Part shown: positions 1-8,487 of the stretch, one piece after another
Numbering within the stretch: position 1 is the first letter of the stretch
Layout: the number at the start of each line of letters is the position of its first letter
From: Candidatus Zixiibacteriota bacterium
GTDB taxonomy: Bacteria; Zixibacteria; MSB-5A5; GN15; FEB-12
NCBI GenBank assembly: GCA_023700785.1
Contig: JAMPYH010000062.1
Location: 1-10,648 of the forward strand
Direction: 5' to 3'
Length of the DNA stretch: 10,648 nucleotides
Notes under the pieces: generated by a model
The model's database searches: none
Seen by the model: only the letters and a program-made list of their open reading frames with translations
Told to the model about the DNA's origin: nothing
Translations under genes and position numbers: made by a program

Positions 1-6
1 AGCGGA

Positions 7-1092
7 TCAGGCGATCAGTCCGCCTCCGAGCAGTATGTCGCCATCGTAAAACACCACCGACTGCCCGGGAGAGATCGCGCGTTGTTTGTCACTGAATATA
101 ACCCGGGCGCTGTTGGCCGTCAAGGGAGTGACAGTCGCCCGCCCCGGCTGATGCAGGTACCGGATCTTGACCTCGGCCTCAAAAGCGCCTTCATCGGGTG
201 ACGCGGCCACCCAGTTTATCTGTTCAGCGACCAATTCGTTCTTATAGAGACCATCGTTGTCGCCAACCACTACCTCGTGCTTATCGACATCGATTCTCTG
301 AACGTATAGCGGCGTTGGATGAGAGATGCCCAGTCCCTTGCGCTGGCCGATGGTGTAGAAGGCGGTCCCTTCGTGCCTGCCGAGCACCTTTCCGGACTCG
401 TGCACGATCTCCCCCGGTTCGAACTGACGTCCGCGCTTCTGCTCAAAGTCGCTTAAAAAGCGGCGGTAATTGTTGTCCACAACAAAGCAGATCTCGCGCG
501 ACTCCGGTTTCGCGGCAGTCCGAAGGCCGTGCTGGTGAGCGATCTCGCGCACTTTGCTTTTGAGCAGGCCGCCCAGCGGCATCAGCGTTCGGGATAGCGC
601 TTCCTGAGTCACGCCCCAGAGTACGTATGATTGGTCGCGGGTAGCGTCGGTTCCCTTGCGTACGAAGAATCGTCCGTTGGTTCCGTGCTCGATGAACGCA
701 TAATGGCCGGTCGCGATATAGTCGCATCCCAACTCCTGCGCCTTTCTGAGAAACGCGTTCCATTTGACATCCGAATTGCAGCGCACGCAGGGATTAGGAG
801 TACGTCCGGAGCGATACTCCGACACAAAGTTGTCGATCACCGTATCGCGGAAGTGTGCGGAGAGATTAAGCACATAAAACGGCGCGCCGATGGCGTCACA
901 TACAAAGCGACAGTCGGTAATGGAATCCAGCGTACAGCAACGTCCGTCGCGATAGATGTCGCCGCCGACATCGACAAAGTCCCACAATTTCATGTGGGCG
1001 CCGATAACTTCGTACCCTTGCTCTTTGAGCAGTAACGCGGCAACCGACGAATCAACTCCGCCGGACATCGCTACCAGGACACGCTTGCTCAT
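7..1092 (-). CDS. mnmA: tRNA-specific 2-thiouridylase MnmA
   Basis: The 361-residue product is a cytosolic enzyme that adenylates U34 of tRNA(Lys/Glu/Gln) with ATP and replaces O2 with sulfur, giving s2U34. The PP-loop SGGVDSS lies at residues 10-16, ATGHY at 127-131 and RDQSYVLW at 152-159. The NPCVRCN motif lies at 100-106 and the second active-site Cys at 202 (REICF). The C-terminal third matches the two beta-barrel domains of the family (TIGQRKGLG at 247-255), and the length is normal. In E. coli the first motif reads NPDxxCN, so here Asp is replaced by Cys102 and the nucleophile should be Cys105. Extra cysteines sit at 52, 53, 61 and 65. The ATG begins the canonical MSKRVLVAMSGG start, but there is no clear Shine-Dalgarno sequence. 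It lies 18 bases after the cysteine desulfurase stop, so it is probably co-transcribed with its sulfur donor. The TGA stop is at 7-9, too near the window edge to see a terminator. The identification is secure. Confidence 0.97.
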   Translation of the reverse strand: MSKRVLVAMSGGVDSSVAALLLKEQGYEVIGAHMKLWDFVDVGGDIYRDGRCCTLDSITDCRFVCDAIGAPFYVLNLSAHFRDTVIDNFVSEYRSGRTPNPCVRCNSDVKWNAFLRKAQELGCDYIATGHYAFIEHGTNGRFFVRKGTDATRDQSYVLWGVTQEALSRTLMPLGGLLKSKVREIAHQHGLRTAAKPESREICFVVDNNYRRFLSDFEQKRGRQFEPGEIVHESGKVLGRHEGTAFYTIGQRKGLGISHPTPLYVQRIDVDKHEVVVGDNDGLYKNELVAEQINWVAASPDEGAFEAEVKIRYLHQPGRATVTPLTANSARVIFSDKQRAISPGQSVVFYDGDILLGGGLIA

Positions 1093-1110
1093 ATCGTCGG
1101 AAGGGCCGCT

Positions 1111-2283
1111 CTAAGCGTTGGTCCGATTGTATTCGGGAGACATAGCGCGGAGGCGCTCGACTATCGGCGGCAATACCTGAAGTACGCGGTCAAGCTGCTC
1201 TTTGGTGGTGGAGCGGCCCATGGAAAAACGGATCGCGCCGTTGGCGACATTCGACGGGATCCCCATAGCGGTCAGGACATGTGACGGTTCGGTCGCGCCC
1301 GAGGTACAGGCGGAGCCGGAGGCGACGGCGATCCCTTCCATATCGAGACCGAGAATGATCGGCTCGCCGGTGGTTCCTTTGAACGAAACATTCACCGTCT
1401 GTGGAATCCGATCGCGCCGAGGACCGTTGAATGTGGTATCCGGAACTCGGGAGATCAACTGTTCGATAAAATAGTCAGCAAGTTTCCGCATGCGCTCAAA
1501 GTCAGAGTCCATGCGCCGGCCGGCGATCTCAAGCGCTTTGGCCAAGCCAACCGCGCCGGCAACGTTTTCGGTCCCGGGCCGGCGCTTTTTCTCATGCGAT
1601 CCACCGTACATCAGCGGTGAGATCTTGATCCCCTGCCGGATGAAAAGCGCGCCGGTACCTTTAGGGCCATAGATCTTGTGTCCGGTTAGCGACAACATGT
1701 CCACCGTGAGTTCTTTGACATCAACCCTGATCTTGCCGATCGATTGCACCGCGTCGGTATGGAACAATGTGTTGCGCTCATGAGCGACGTCCGCGAGCGT
1801 GCGGATGTCCTGAATGGCGCCGGTTTCGTTATTGGCATGCATCACGGAGACAAGAAACGTCTTGTCCTGGATCAATGCCTTGAGCTGGTCGGCGTGGGCG
1901 AACCCTTCGCGATCAACAGGAAGCAGGGATACATCAACCCCCTCTTTGTGGTGGAGATGTTCCGCTGATTCGATCACCGCGTGGTGTTCTGTGCCCGCCA
2001 CGATAAGATGGTTTTTCTTGCCGCGAAACTGACTGGCGGTGCCGAGGATCGCGATATTGTCCGATTCGGTCCCGCCGGAAGTAAAGAACAACTCGGCAGG
2101 AAGACAGTTGATAAAGGCGGCTATCGACTCGCGAGCTGACTCAAGCGCTACTTTAGCCGATCGTCCGAACTGATGGATAGAACTAGCGTTACCAAACTCG
2201 GTCGTCCAGTATGGAAGCATCGCCTCCAATACTTCCGGCTCGACCGGAGTGGTTGCGTTGTGGTCTAAGTATATCGAATCCAT
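1111..2283 (-). CDS. Cysteine desulfurase, NifS/IscS type
   Basis: The 390-residue product is a PLP-dependent class V aminotransferase-fold enzyme that converts L-cysteine to alanine and leaves a persulfide on its active-site Cys. Visible landmarks are YLDHNATTP near the N terminus, the TEHHAV histidine (His100), the PLP-contacting HTDAVQ (Asp177), the Schiff-base lysine in TGHKIYGPKG (Lys203), RPGTEN at 235-240 and the mobile catalytic Cys326 in SGSACTSG. The CTSG form is closer to NifS and to the dedicated Bacillus enzymes than to E. coli IscS, and the protein lacks the SufS-type sequence. The ATG is preceded by a good ribosome binding site. No IscU, IscA or Nif scaffold gene is next to it; its neighbour is mnmA. 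This matches the YrvO-MnmA arrangement known in Bacillus, in which the desulfurase passes sulfur straight to MnmA. Whether it also serves Fe-S assembly cannot be told from this window. Confidence 0.95.
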   Translation of the reverse strand: MDSIYLDHNATTPVEPEVLEAMLPYWTTEFGNASSIHQFGRSAKVALESARESIAAFINCLPAELFFTSGGTESDNIAILGTASQFRGKKNHLIVAGTEHHAVIESAEHLHHKEGVDVSLLPVDREGFAHADQLKALIQDKTFLVSVMHANNETGAIQDIRTLADVAHERNTLFHTDAVQSIGKIRVDVKELTVDMLSLTGHKIYGPKGTGALFIRQGIKISPLMYGGSHEKKRRPGTENVAGAVGLAKALEIAGRRMDSDFERMRKLADYFIEQLISRVPDTTFNGPRRDRIPQTVNVSFKGTTGEPIILGLDMEGIAVASGSACTSGATEPSHVLTAMGIPSNVANGAIRFSMGRSTTKEQLDRVLQVLPPIVERLRAMSPEYNRTNA

Positions 2284-2288
2284 CTCTA

Positions 2289-2294
2289 CCTTCT
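2289..2294 (-). promoter_or_regulatory. Ribosome binding site of the cysteine desulfurase gene
   Basis: AGAAGG on the minus strand lies five bases before the ATG at 2283. It supports this start and fits independent translation initiation after the 74-base gap, the largest in the window. I found no convincing promoter or terminator in that gap. Confidence 0.6.
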
Positions 2295-2357
2295 TGCGTA
2301 CGGGGGACCATCCTTGCCACCGGTGAACCGGAGTGACAGTTGTGGTCGATTTACCAG

Positions 2358-4241
2358 TTAGAACGCATACAAGATAGTAAAGTGCCAGCGTTCGGCAACC
2401 GGATATCTTTGCGACTTGACGACGCGAGCGTAGTCAACTCGGACCGGTCCTGCGGGGGTAACAACCTGGATCCCGGTGCCGTAGCTGAAGGCGAGATCAT
2501 TAAACTGGAACTTGTCCCAATCCTGGAAGCCGTTCCCCATGTCAAAAAAGAGCGACTGGTACAGCGGCCAGTTGCGGGTCAGTTGGAGTGTCTTCCAGCG
2601 AAATTCTTGATTAAAGACCGTATAGACCAGAGCACCTTCGGGCTGATCCTCGATCAGCGGACCAAGCGAATTCTCCCTGAATCCCCTTATCGAGTTGGCG
2701 CCGCCGAGATAAAAGCGATCTTCGAGCGGGACATTGGTGCCGGCGCCAAAGGCATCAGCCCATCCTCCTTTGATCCGGGTCGCGGAGATCCACCCCGGCC
2801 ATACAACTTGGAACCGGGCAAAAGAGAGTTCAGCTTTGGCGAAATCTTCATCTCCGCCAAGGAACCCGCCAAAGTACTGCGCCGAAGCGTCGAAAACCGC
2901 GCCAGTGGTTGGAATAAAGGCGTTGTCGCGGCTGTCTCTTCGAGAGTTAAAAAAGAGCTTTCGCCGGTTAGAGAGACCTTCTTCGTCAAGAGCCGTGCCG
3001 ATCTGATCCTGTTGGACCCCGGTGATGGTGACCGATTGGTATTCGCCGCCAAATTGTATCGCGGCGAGTTGCCCGAATTTTTTGGTGGTTGACGCTTTGA
3101 CGGACCATGAACTGATATCGTAATCCTGGGTTGCGGATCGGACTTCGGGGCGCACTTCGCCGGTCAGGTCAAGCGGCATTCTGATCCCCAGGAACCAGGG
3201 CTGAGTGTAGCGGATCCGGTAGATGTGGTAGAGCAATCTGGCGTCGCTCCCCAACGCGAACTGGTAGCTGGAAGAAAGTTCGACACGACGCGTCCCCAGG
3301 AAGTTTCGCTTGCCAAAGGAGCCGGATATATCCCAAAGCAGGTCGCGAACATCGGACTGCGCCGCGCCGGTCTGCACTGTGGCAAACATCGGTTTCCGCT
3401 CTCGCACCCGAAGCAGGAAATCCGGATTTAGACTATCTTTGCTCGATTGGTCACTGTTAAGCGTGAGCGTGCTGAAATAGCCGGACTCATACAGCCGTTG
3501 TTGTGAGCTCAGGATATCCGACCGTTTATATATCGCCCCTTGCTTTATTTTCAATTCTCGACGAGCCACCTTTTCAGGGTAGTCATCCATTCCCTCGACC
3601 TTGACATTGCCGAAGTGTACCAGCGGGCCGGCGGTGATGTCAAACGAGATCGGGCTTTGCCCCGCGGCATCGAGCGGTCCGAAGCGGTGCTCTACCAGCG
3701 AATACGGATACCCGTTATTGGCGAGGATCGACTTCATGTCGAACTCAGCCTGACGCAGGACCACTGGATTGACTGGAGCGCCGACCTTCAGGCGGCCGGC
3801 TATCTTATTAAAGTCTGACCGATACTCCCCCGGGAAATTGCCGCTCACCGATCCCTCGCCGTAGCGATATCTCCGTCCTTCGGAGATAACTATTCTCACT
3901 TCGGCCGTTGAGTCCTTGGTGCGCGGGAGATATTGCGTCGCGATGCTGACATCAAGAAACCCCTCGGTCAGGTATAAGTAAGTGACCTCAAGACTGTCCC
4001 TGCGCGGCGATTCGCGCTGGACTTTCATGCGTCGTTCGCCGCGCAACTTTCGCCAGAAGTTGGATGTCTTGGAATAGAGTTTTTTGCTGATCTCCCCCGC
4101 CTCAATGTGCCCGTTGCCGACTATGGTGATCTTGGTGATCTTTGGCTCGCGGTACATCCAGCGCTGCAGATCCCGATCCGCGGGAAACGCCAGGACGGTC
4201 ATCACCAGACTAAGCAGAACAAATACCGCCAGGATCCGCAC
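2358..4241 (-). CDS. BamA/TamA-family outer-membrane barrel protein with three POTRA domains
   Basis: The 627-residue product is an Omp85-superfamily protein. A signal peptide covers about residues 1-19. Three POTRA-like repeats follow (roughly 33-121, 124-204 and 207-281), and the third has the typical GxIYKRSDILSSQQRLYESG run. A 16-stranded barrel is expected from about 285 to the end. The barrel carries the lid-lock IRGF motif at 518-521, and the protein ends in a beta-signal with terminal Phe (FTILYAF). Three POTRAs, this length and the tamB gene just upstream favour TamA over BamA, which usually has five POTRAs. The expected role is to insert or translocate outer-membrane proteins, or to anchor TamB at the outer membrane. 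The start is GTG, three bases after the tamB stop and in the same frame. The only SD-like GGGAG is about 12 bases upstream, so translation is probably coupled to tamB. The family call is firm; the TamA versus BamA call rests on context. Confidence 0.9.
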   Translation of the reverse strand: MRILAVFVLLSLVMTVLAFPADRDLQRWMYREPKITKITIVGNGHIEAGEISKKLYSKTSNFWRKLRGERRMKVQRESPRRDSLEVTYLYLTEGFLDVSIATQYLPRTKDSTAEVRIVISEGRRYRYGEGSVSGNFPGEYRSDFNKIAGRLKVGAPVNPVVLRQAEFDMKSILANNGYPYSLVEHRFGPLDAAGQSPISFDITAGPLVHFGNVKVEGMDDYPEKVARRELKIKQGAIYKRSDILSSQQRLYESGYFSTLTLNSDQSSKDSLNPDFLLRVRERKPMFATVQTGAAQSDVRDLLWDISGSFGKRNFLGTRRVELSSSYQFALGSDARLLYHIYRIRYTQPWFLGIRMPLDLTGEVRPEVRSATQDYDISSWSVKASTTKKFGQLAAIQFGGEYQSVTITGVQQDQIGTALDEEGLSNRRKLFFNSRRDSRDNAFIPTTGAVFDASAQYFGGFLGGDEDFAKAELSFARFQVVWPGWISATRIKGGWADAFGAGTNVPLEDRFYLGGANSIRGFRENSLGPLIEDQPEGALVYTVFNQEFRWKTLQLTRNWPLYQSLFFDMGNGFQDWDKFQFNDLAFSYGTGIQVVTPAGPVRVDYARVVKSQRYPVAERWHFTILYAF

Positions 4242-4244
4242 GAG

Positions 4245-7200
4245 CTACTTGAACTCCCAGTGAAGTTTCAGATTCAGGTGATAGAGGTCTTCCTCGTCGC
4301 GACGTCCTTCCACCAGGAAGGATTTGTTAAAGCGGTATTCAAACCCCAATTCACGTCCGGTCGCGCCGGACAAGGATGATCGTCCGTACACGTACAAACT
4401 GGGGGTCGTATAAAAGCCGAGGGTCACTCTCGATTTGAGCGGATCGAACCTGCCGGAGTAAAGCGGGTCAAACTCAAATGTCTCCACGCCCAGCCTGCTG
4501 AGTTGTCTCGATCCTATTTGTGAAACCTGGGTCGAGAACAGACCGGTCAACCGTTGTTCAAACCCGGTGAATGGAGCGTTGCCGGCATCCGAAGTCGCGG
4601 AATTGGTCACCAGCAACGGCAACAGATCTTCGCGACTGAAGCCAGCGTCGCCTGAAACCGCCAACTGCGGTTCTTCAAGCGTACCGGTTACGACCACGCA
4701 AAGCTCTTCATCTTTGCGCGGCTCGTCATCGATGGCGATGCCGCGGATAATCGTGCAGGCCGTAACATCGAGCGTTGGGTTCGGCTCGGCGACATTGTCA
4801 TAAAGGGCCCGAGAGCCGGGCTGTATGGTCCAGGTCCGGTCGAACAGCGGCGCCTGACCGCGGAGGATCTCCATCTCACCGATAAACCTGTAAAGTCCGT
4901 TCTCGCGGATCACGTTCAGATTGCCCGCGAACTCCGCGTCAATATCGTCATTCTCGATCCAGAAGTTGGCGGGGACTTCGAGATTAATGTTTATATCCCA
5001 GGATTGATCGCCGGCCAACACCGCCATGATCGGAGAGCCTTCGTCCGGTTCAGCAAAATTGGCACGATAGCGGCCGGAAAGGATTGTCAGGTCGCCGGTC
5101 ACTTCAGGCGGGGATTCTCCCTCGACCGAAAGATCGCCTTCGACTACCGCTTGAATATCCTCGAGTTCGTAGCGAACAGGAAACGAACGAGGGAGCGAGA
5201 CATTGATATCCCAGACGATATTGTCGATCTCGTTGAACGTCAGCGTACCTTCGATATTGGCGACACGGATGCCATTGGGCGCCCGCTTATCCAGGACATA
5301 CGCCTGCACCTGCTCGACCACGGCCTGGTTGTCTTTCATCTGAAATGTCGCGGCAGATGAAAACACGGTGTCCACGAGGTCGTAATATTTCAACTTTGCA
5401 TTGGTTAATTGAACATAACCTTCGAGGTGCGGATCGTTCGGGGTACCGTAAAGGTGAACATCCGCGAACATGTCGCCGCCCAGATACTCAACTGACGGCA
5501 GGAACGCCTCCACCAGGTCAAATCGGTGGTCGGTCGCGCTGATGGTCAGGTCAAAGGGCCTGTCGAGTAGCTGCAGAGAGTCGGCCGTGAGGTCCAGATC
5601 GACCTTGATATTCCCGTGCGCTCGATAGATACCGGTGTCTGAGGCCAGAACGGTTGAGTCGAGGTAAAGCGTACGATCCTTGTAGGAGGCGATCAGGTCG
5701 AGATTCCCAAGCATCAGATCTTCCCACGCGATGGAATCCACTTTGCCACTCAGGTCAAAAACCGGGTCGCGCATGGAGCCGCGCAGTCTCCCTTCCATGG
5801 AAGCGCGTCCATCAAGCGGAAAATCGGGGCGGAACAGACTGACCCAGTCGCGTATGGGGACATCATTAACCGAAAGCGCCAGATTGAGTGTGCCGTCGAA
5901 ATTGTATCGCCCAAGCGCCATGGCCATGGAGCCGTTTGACGCGACAGCGCCGCGCTGAAACTCGATTCCGCGGTCATCGACCGCGAATTGGACCTGACCC
6001 CGGTTGTAGAGCCGTTGGTCGCGAAAGAGCAACGTTACCGAGTCCACGTACACCTGCTGCGGGATCGAGCGATGGTGGACATACCCATGAGCCAGCGCTC
6101 GGAAATCCGGCGAGGCGAGCGCAACGGTATCGATATCGATGACGTTTTCATGGACATCGAGAAAGGTGAACAACGTGTCATAGGGGATAGTGTAGAGAGC
6201 GCCTCCGTACGAGGTCGCAAATACGGCCCCCTGCTGCAGCGAAAAGATCTTCTCGATATTAGCTCCGGCTTCGAGACTGTCGCTAAAGATATCGTAGATC
6301 CAGATGGAGTCCGACGACAGGAATCCGGAGAGATCCGGATCCTTGGTTAGGCCCGAGATCGATACGTCGGCACTCGCCCTGCCGGCGATCTCCTTGAGGA
6401 ACAGCTTCCCCTGATAAACCTCGAGATTCGGGAGATCGGCATGCGCCAATAACGCTATCGAATCACTGTATTCGACCGAACCGGTCACGTCAAACGTATT
6501 CTCGAAATAGTTGACCCGAAAAGTGTCCGGAAACGATGCCGCCTTAGTTGTGATCTCCACCGTGCCGGTAGCCTGGTGGATGGGGTATTCGGCGAAATAA
6601 CTGTCATAAAAGTCGCCGGTCACGATCAGTTTCATCTCGTCATTTTTGAAGGATGAACCGTCCAGCCGGATATGCGCGTTAAGGTCCGAAGTGAGTGTCC
6701 CGGGAATGAGCGCGTCCAAATTAAAGTGCTCCATCCCAAGGTCAACCTGATATTGCTCCGGTTTCCGGCTGAAATCGATCCATCCTTTACCGTCGAGCGC
6801 GCATCGGTCCAGGACGAGTCCATAGAGAGTGTCGAGCACCAATCTCTTTTCGGGAATTTCGAACCGGAAATTGAGAAACAGGTTATCCAGGTCGGCAATA
6901 ATGAACTTGCCGCCAAGTCCCAGCGTACCGGAAAGCAGGGTGTCAGTGAACTGCACTGTGCCATAGAGATCCAACATCCCTTTTAGTCTCACTCCGGTGA
7001 ATGGCTCCAGTTCGGACAGGTTGAAGTTGTCGGCGTTGAAAGTAACCGACCCTCGGCGCTCCTTGATCCCTCCCGCGCCGCTCAGTTTGATATGAGTGCT
7101 GTCTCGGTCGATGGTTAGGTCGCGGACGGCCAGCAGGTTCTGAGCATAGGTGACCTGCCCGGACAATGACGGAAGCCGGAAGTGCCGTCGATCTGAGTCC

Positions 7201-7778
7201 ATAGACGCGGATTTCAGATCCAGCGCGACTGTCTGCTCGCGGCTGACGATCGACGCCATCAGGTTGATGTCGTATAGTCGAAGGGTGTCGGTCGGCTTGA
7301 AGATGGTGAGACTCAGATTGTGTATTCTTAGAGCGTCTATGGCAAACTCAGGTATTCCGGAGGCTGCATCGGATGCTTTGACAGGTGATCCAGGCGGCAG
7401 ACCAAAACGACCGGTAGAATCCTGAAAGAGGGATATTTGCACGGAGTCGAGGACCATCGACGCAAAGTTGATCTTTTTGTCAAGAAGGTTGCGCAATGAG
7501 TAAACTGCCTCGATGCGATTGGCGAAGAGCACTTCGCGTCCTCCTACGGAGTCGGCAAACCTGACATGCAGACGCTCGATCACCAGACCATCGAGGACGT
7601 TCCCCCCCAACTCACCTATGATAACTTCGAACGGGTAACCGGTCGGCATCAAGGCATTGACCCGGGCGGCCACGATCCGCTCCAGGCCATTCATTCCAAA
7701 TAGATAGAATAGCGCCACGGAACAGATCACTATTATGACCGCCACCACGACCAGGGTGATTTTCAGCCATTTGCGCAC
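4245..7778 (-). CDS. tamB: TamB-family translocation/assembly module protein (DUF490, AsmA-like)
   Basis: The 1177-residue product is an inner-membrane-anchored protein expected to span the periplasm. One N-terminal membrane segment lies at about residues 7-28 after a basic MRKWLK start. A very long region of amphipathic beta repeats follows, as expected of the hydrophobic-groove beta-taco fold. The C-terminal DUF490/TamB domain covers roughly 840-1177, with features such as GDLTILSGRY near 895 and a beta-strand-rich end finishing in LNLKLHWEFK. E. coli TamB is about 1259 residues, so this is near full length. Family members work with TamA or BamA in outer-membrane protein assembly and, as bridge-like proteins, in phospholipid transport to the outer membrane. 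The start is GTG, which overlaps the upstream TAG stop by one base (TAGTG) and has a good SD. The barrel gene follows after three bases, so the two proteins very likely form a pair. Confidence 0.93.
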   Translation of the reverse strand: MRKWLKITLVVVAVIIVICSVALFYLFGMNGLERIVAARVNALMPTGYPFEVIIGELGGNVLDGLVIERLHVRFADSVGGREVLFANRIEAVYSLRNLLDKKINFASMVLDSVQISLFQDSTGRFGLPPGSPVKASDAASGIPEFAIDALRIHNLSLTIFKPTDTLRLYDINLMASIVSREQTVALDLKSASMDSDRRHFRLPSLSGQVTYAQNLLAVRDLTIDRDSTHIKLSGAGGIKERRGSVTFNADNFNLSELEPFTGVRLKGMLDLYGTVQFTDTLLSGTLGLGGKFIIADLDNLFLNFRFEIPEKRLVLDTLYGLVLDRCALDGKGWIDFSRKPEQYQVDLGMEHFNLDALIPGTLTSDLNAHIRLDGSSFKNDEMKLIVTGDFYDSYFAEYPIHQATGTVEITTKAASFPDTFRVNYFENTFDVTGSVEYSDSIALLAHADLPNLEVYQGKLFLKEIAGRASADVSISGLTKDPDLSGFLSSDSIWIYDIFSDSLEAGANIEKIFSLQQGAVFATSYGGALYTIPYDTLFTFLDVHENVIDIDTVALASPDFRALAHGYVHHRSIPQQVYVDSVTLLFRDQRLYNRGQVQFAVDDRGIEFQRGAVASNGSMAMALGRYNFDGTLNLALSVNDVPIRDWVSLFRPDFPLDGRASMEGRLRGSMRDPVFDLSGKVDSIAWEDLMLGNLDLIASYKDRTLYLDSTVLASDTGIYRAHGNIKVDLDLTADSLQLLDRPFDLTISATDHRFDLVEAFLPSVEYLGGDMFADVHLYGTPNDPHLEGYVQLTNAKLKYYDLVDTVFSSAATFQMKDNQAVVEQVQAYVLDKRAPNGIRVANIEGTLTFNEIDNIVWDINVSLPRSFPVRYELEDIQAVVEGDLSVEGESPPEVTGDLTILSGRYRANFAEPDEGSPIMAVLAGDQSWDININLEVPANFWIENDDIDAEFAGNLNVIRENGLYRFIGEMEILRGQAPLFDRTWTIQPGSRALYDNVAEPNPTLDVTACTIIRGIAIDDEPRKDEELCVVVTGTLEEPQLAVSGDAGFSREDLLPLLVTNSATSDAGNAPFTGFEQRLTGLFSTQVSQIGSRQLSRLGVETFEFDPLYSGRFDPLKSRVTLGFYTTPSLYVYGRSSLSGATGRELGFEYRFNKSFLVEGRRDEEDLYHLNLKLHWEFK

Positions 7779-8443
7779 TATAACACCTTCATCCGTACCA
7801 AAAGTCTTCGAGCGGTCTCAAAACCGTCCGATATCCCTCGCAGATCATCAACTACTGTCTTTAGAAGATCCGGCGATGCTCCAACGTTGATGGCGCCTCG
7901 CAAATGTGAGTGCAATTGTTGCTCCCGATCATCGATTACGAGCATCGCCACGTTGGCCAACTCCCGTTCGATCATTCCAAGACCGGGGCGGGAGAGCACC
8001 TTGCCGTACCCTTCCAGGATCATCCATCGAAAGATCTCCGGGGCGATCGCTTCAACCCTTATTCGAAGCGGTTCAAAGCTTTCGCCATATACCTTTTTAC
8101 ACAATGCCAGACCGTTTGCCTGCCACTGAGTGACCTCGTCGCCTGGCCCAGTTTGCTGGAGGAACCCCCGGCCCGCTCCAGGCAATACGTTCTCCAGTAT
8201 CTCGGCGGCAGTTAGCATGCGGGGAAAGCCAAGAAAGAGATACGATTGGAGCACAACTTCATAGAGCGCACGTCTGTCCGGCGGCTGGTCATTGCAGCGA
8301 CGGAGAATCGCCTCTTGAGCAATAGGGTCCGCGAGCGCTATCCCGGCGGCATAGAGAGCGACCCATCTTTGGTTAGCGAAGTGTTTTGGACTAAAAGTGG
8401 AGAGCCGGTCGCGAAACGCGACCAGTTGGGCAGACGTGGTCAT
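7778..8443 (-). CDS. Carboxymuconolactone decarboxylase/AhpD-like fold protein lacking the redox CxxC
   Basis: The 221-residue protein has no signal peptide or membrane segment, so it is probably cytosolic and helical. Two stretches resemble the CMD/AhpD superfamily. The first, at about 60-80, has the family's EVVLQSYLFLGFPR pattern. The second, at about 140-200, reads EGYGKVLSRPGLG, ERELANVAML, then HLRGAINVGAS. Lining the second stretch up with AhpD puts His180 on the AhpD histidine, but the two redox cysteines fall on Arg173 and Gln176, so peroxidase activity is unlikely. The only cysteines are at 50 and 115. The substrate, if any, is unknown. It starts 44 bases after the HtrA-like gene with only a GAGG one base from the ATG, so initiation may be weak. 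Its TAG stop overlaps the tamB GTG start. The fold assignment is moderately sure and the function is not known. Confidence 0.75.
   Translation of the reverse strand: MTTSAQLVAFRDRLSTFSPKHFANQRWVALYAAGIALADPIAQEAILRRCNDQPPDRRALYEVVLQSYLFLGFPRMLTAAEILENVLPGAGRGFLQQTGPGDEVTQWQANGLALCKKVYGESFEPLRIRVEAIAPEIFRWMILEGYGKVLSRPGLGMIERELANVAMLVIDDREQQLHSHLRGAINVGASPDLLKTVVDDLRGISDGFETARRLLVRMKVL
7784..7790 (-). promoter_or_regulatory. Ribosome binding site of tamB
   Basis: GAAGGTG on the minus strand sits five bases before the GTG at 7778. It supports GTG as the tamB start, overlapping the stop codon of the preceding gene. Confidence 0.6.
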
Positions 8444-8487
8444 GCCTCAAAGGTATGCAGATAAAAAGCTTAAGGGCAATTTGAAAA

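Noticed and set aside
631..1035. A 134-residue plus-strand open frame opposite mnmA
   Set aside because: Antisense shadow of a secure conserved gene, with no domain and no independent start signal.
2320..2331. CCGG-TTCA-CCGG hairpin in the gap before the cysteine desulfurase gene
   Set aside because: The stem is only four pairs with no following T-run, so it does not support a terminator; such short palindromes are common by chance.
2340..3092. A 250-residue open frame on the plus strand opposite the barrel gene
   Set aside because: It lies wholly antisense to a well-supported Omp85 gene and shows no recognisable motif; GC-rich codon use commonly leaves such frames open.
8444..8487. AT-richer gap between the HtrA-like and CMD-like genes as a possible promoter or terminator
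   Set aside because: No -35/-10 pair with proper spacing and no stem followed by a T-run; the AAGCTTTTT stretch alone is not enough.
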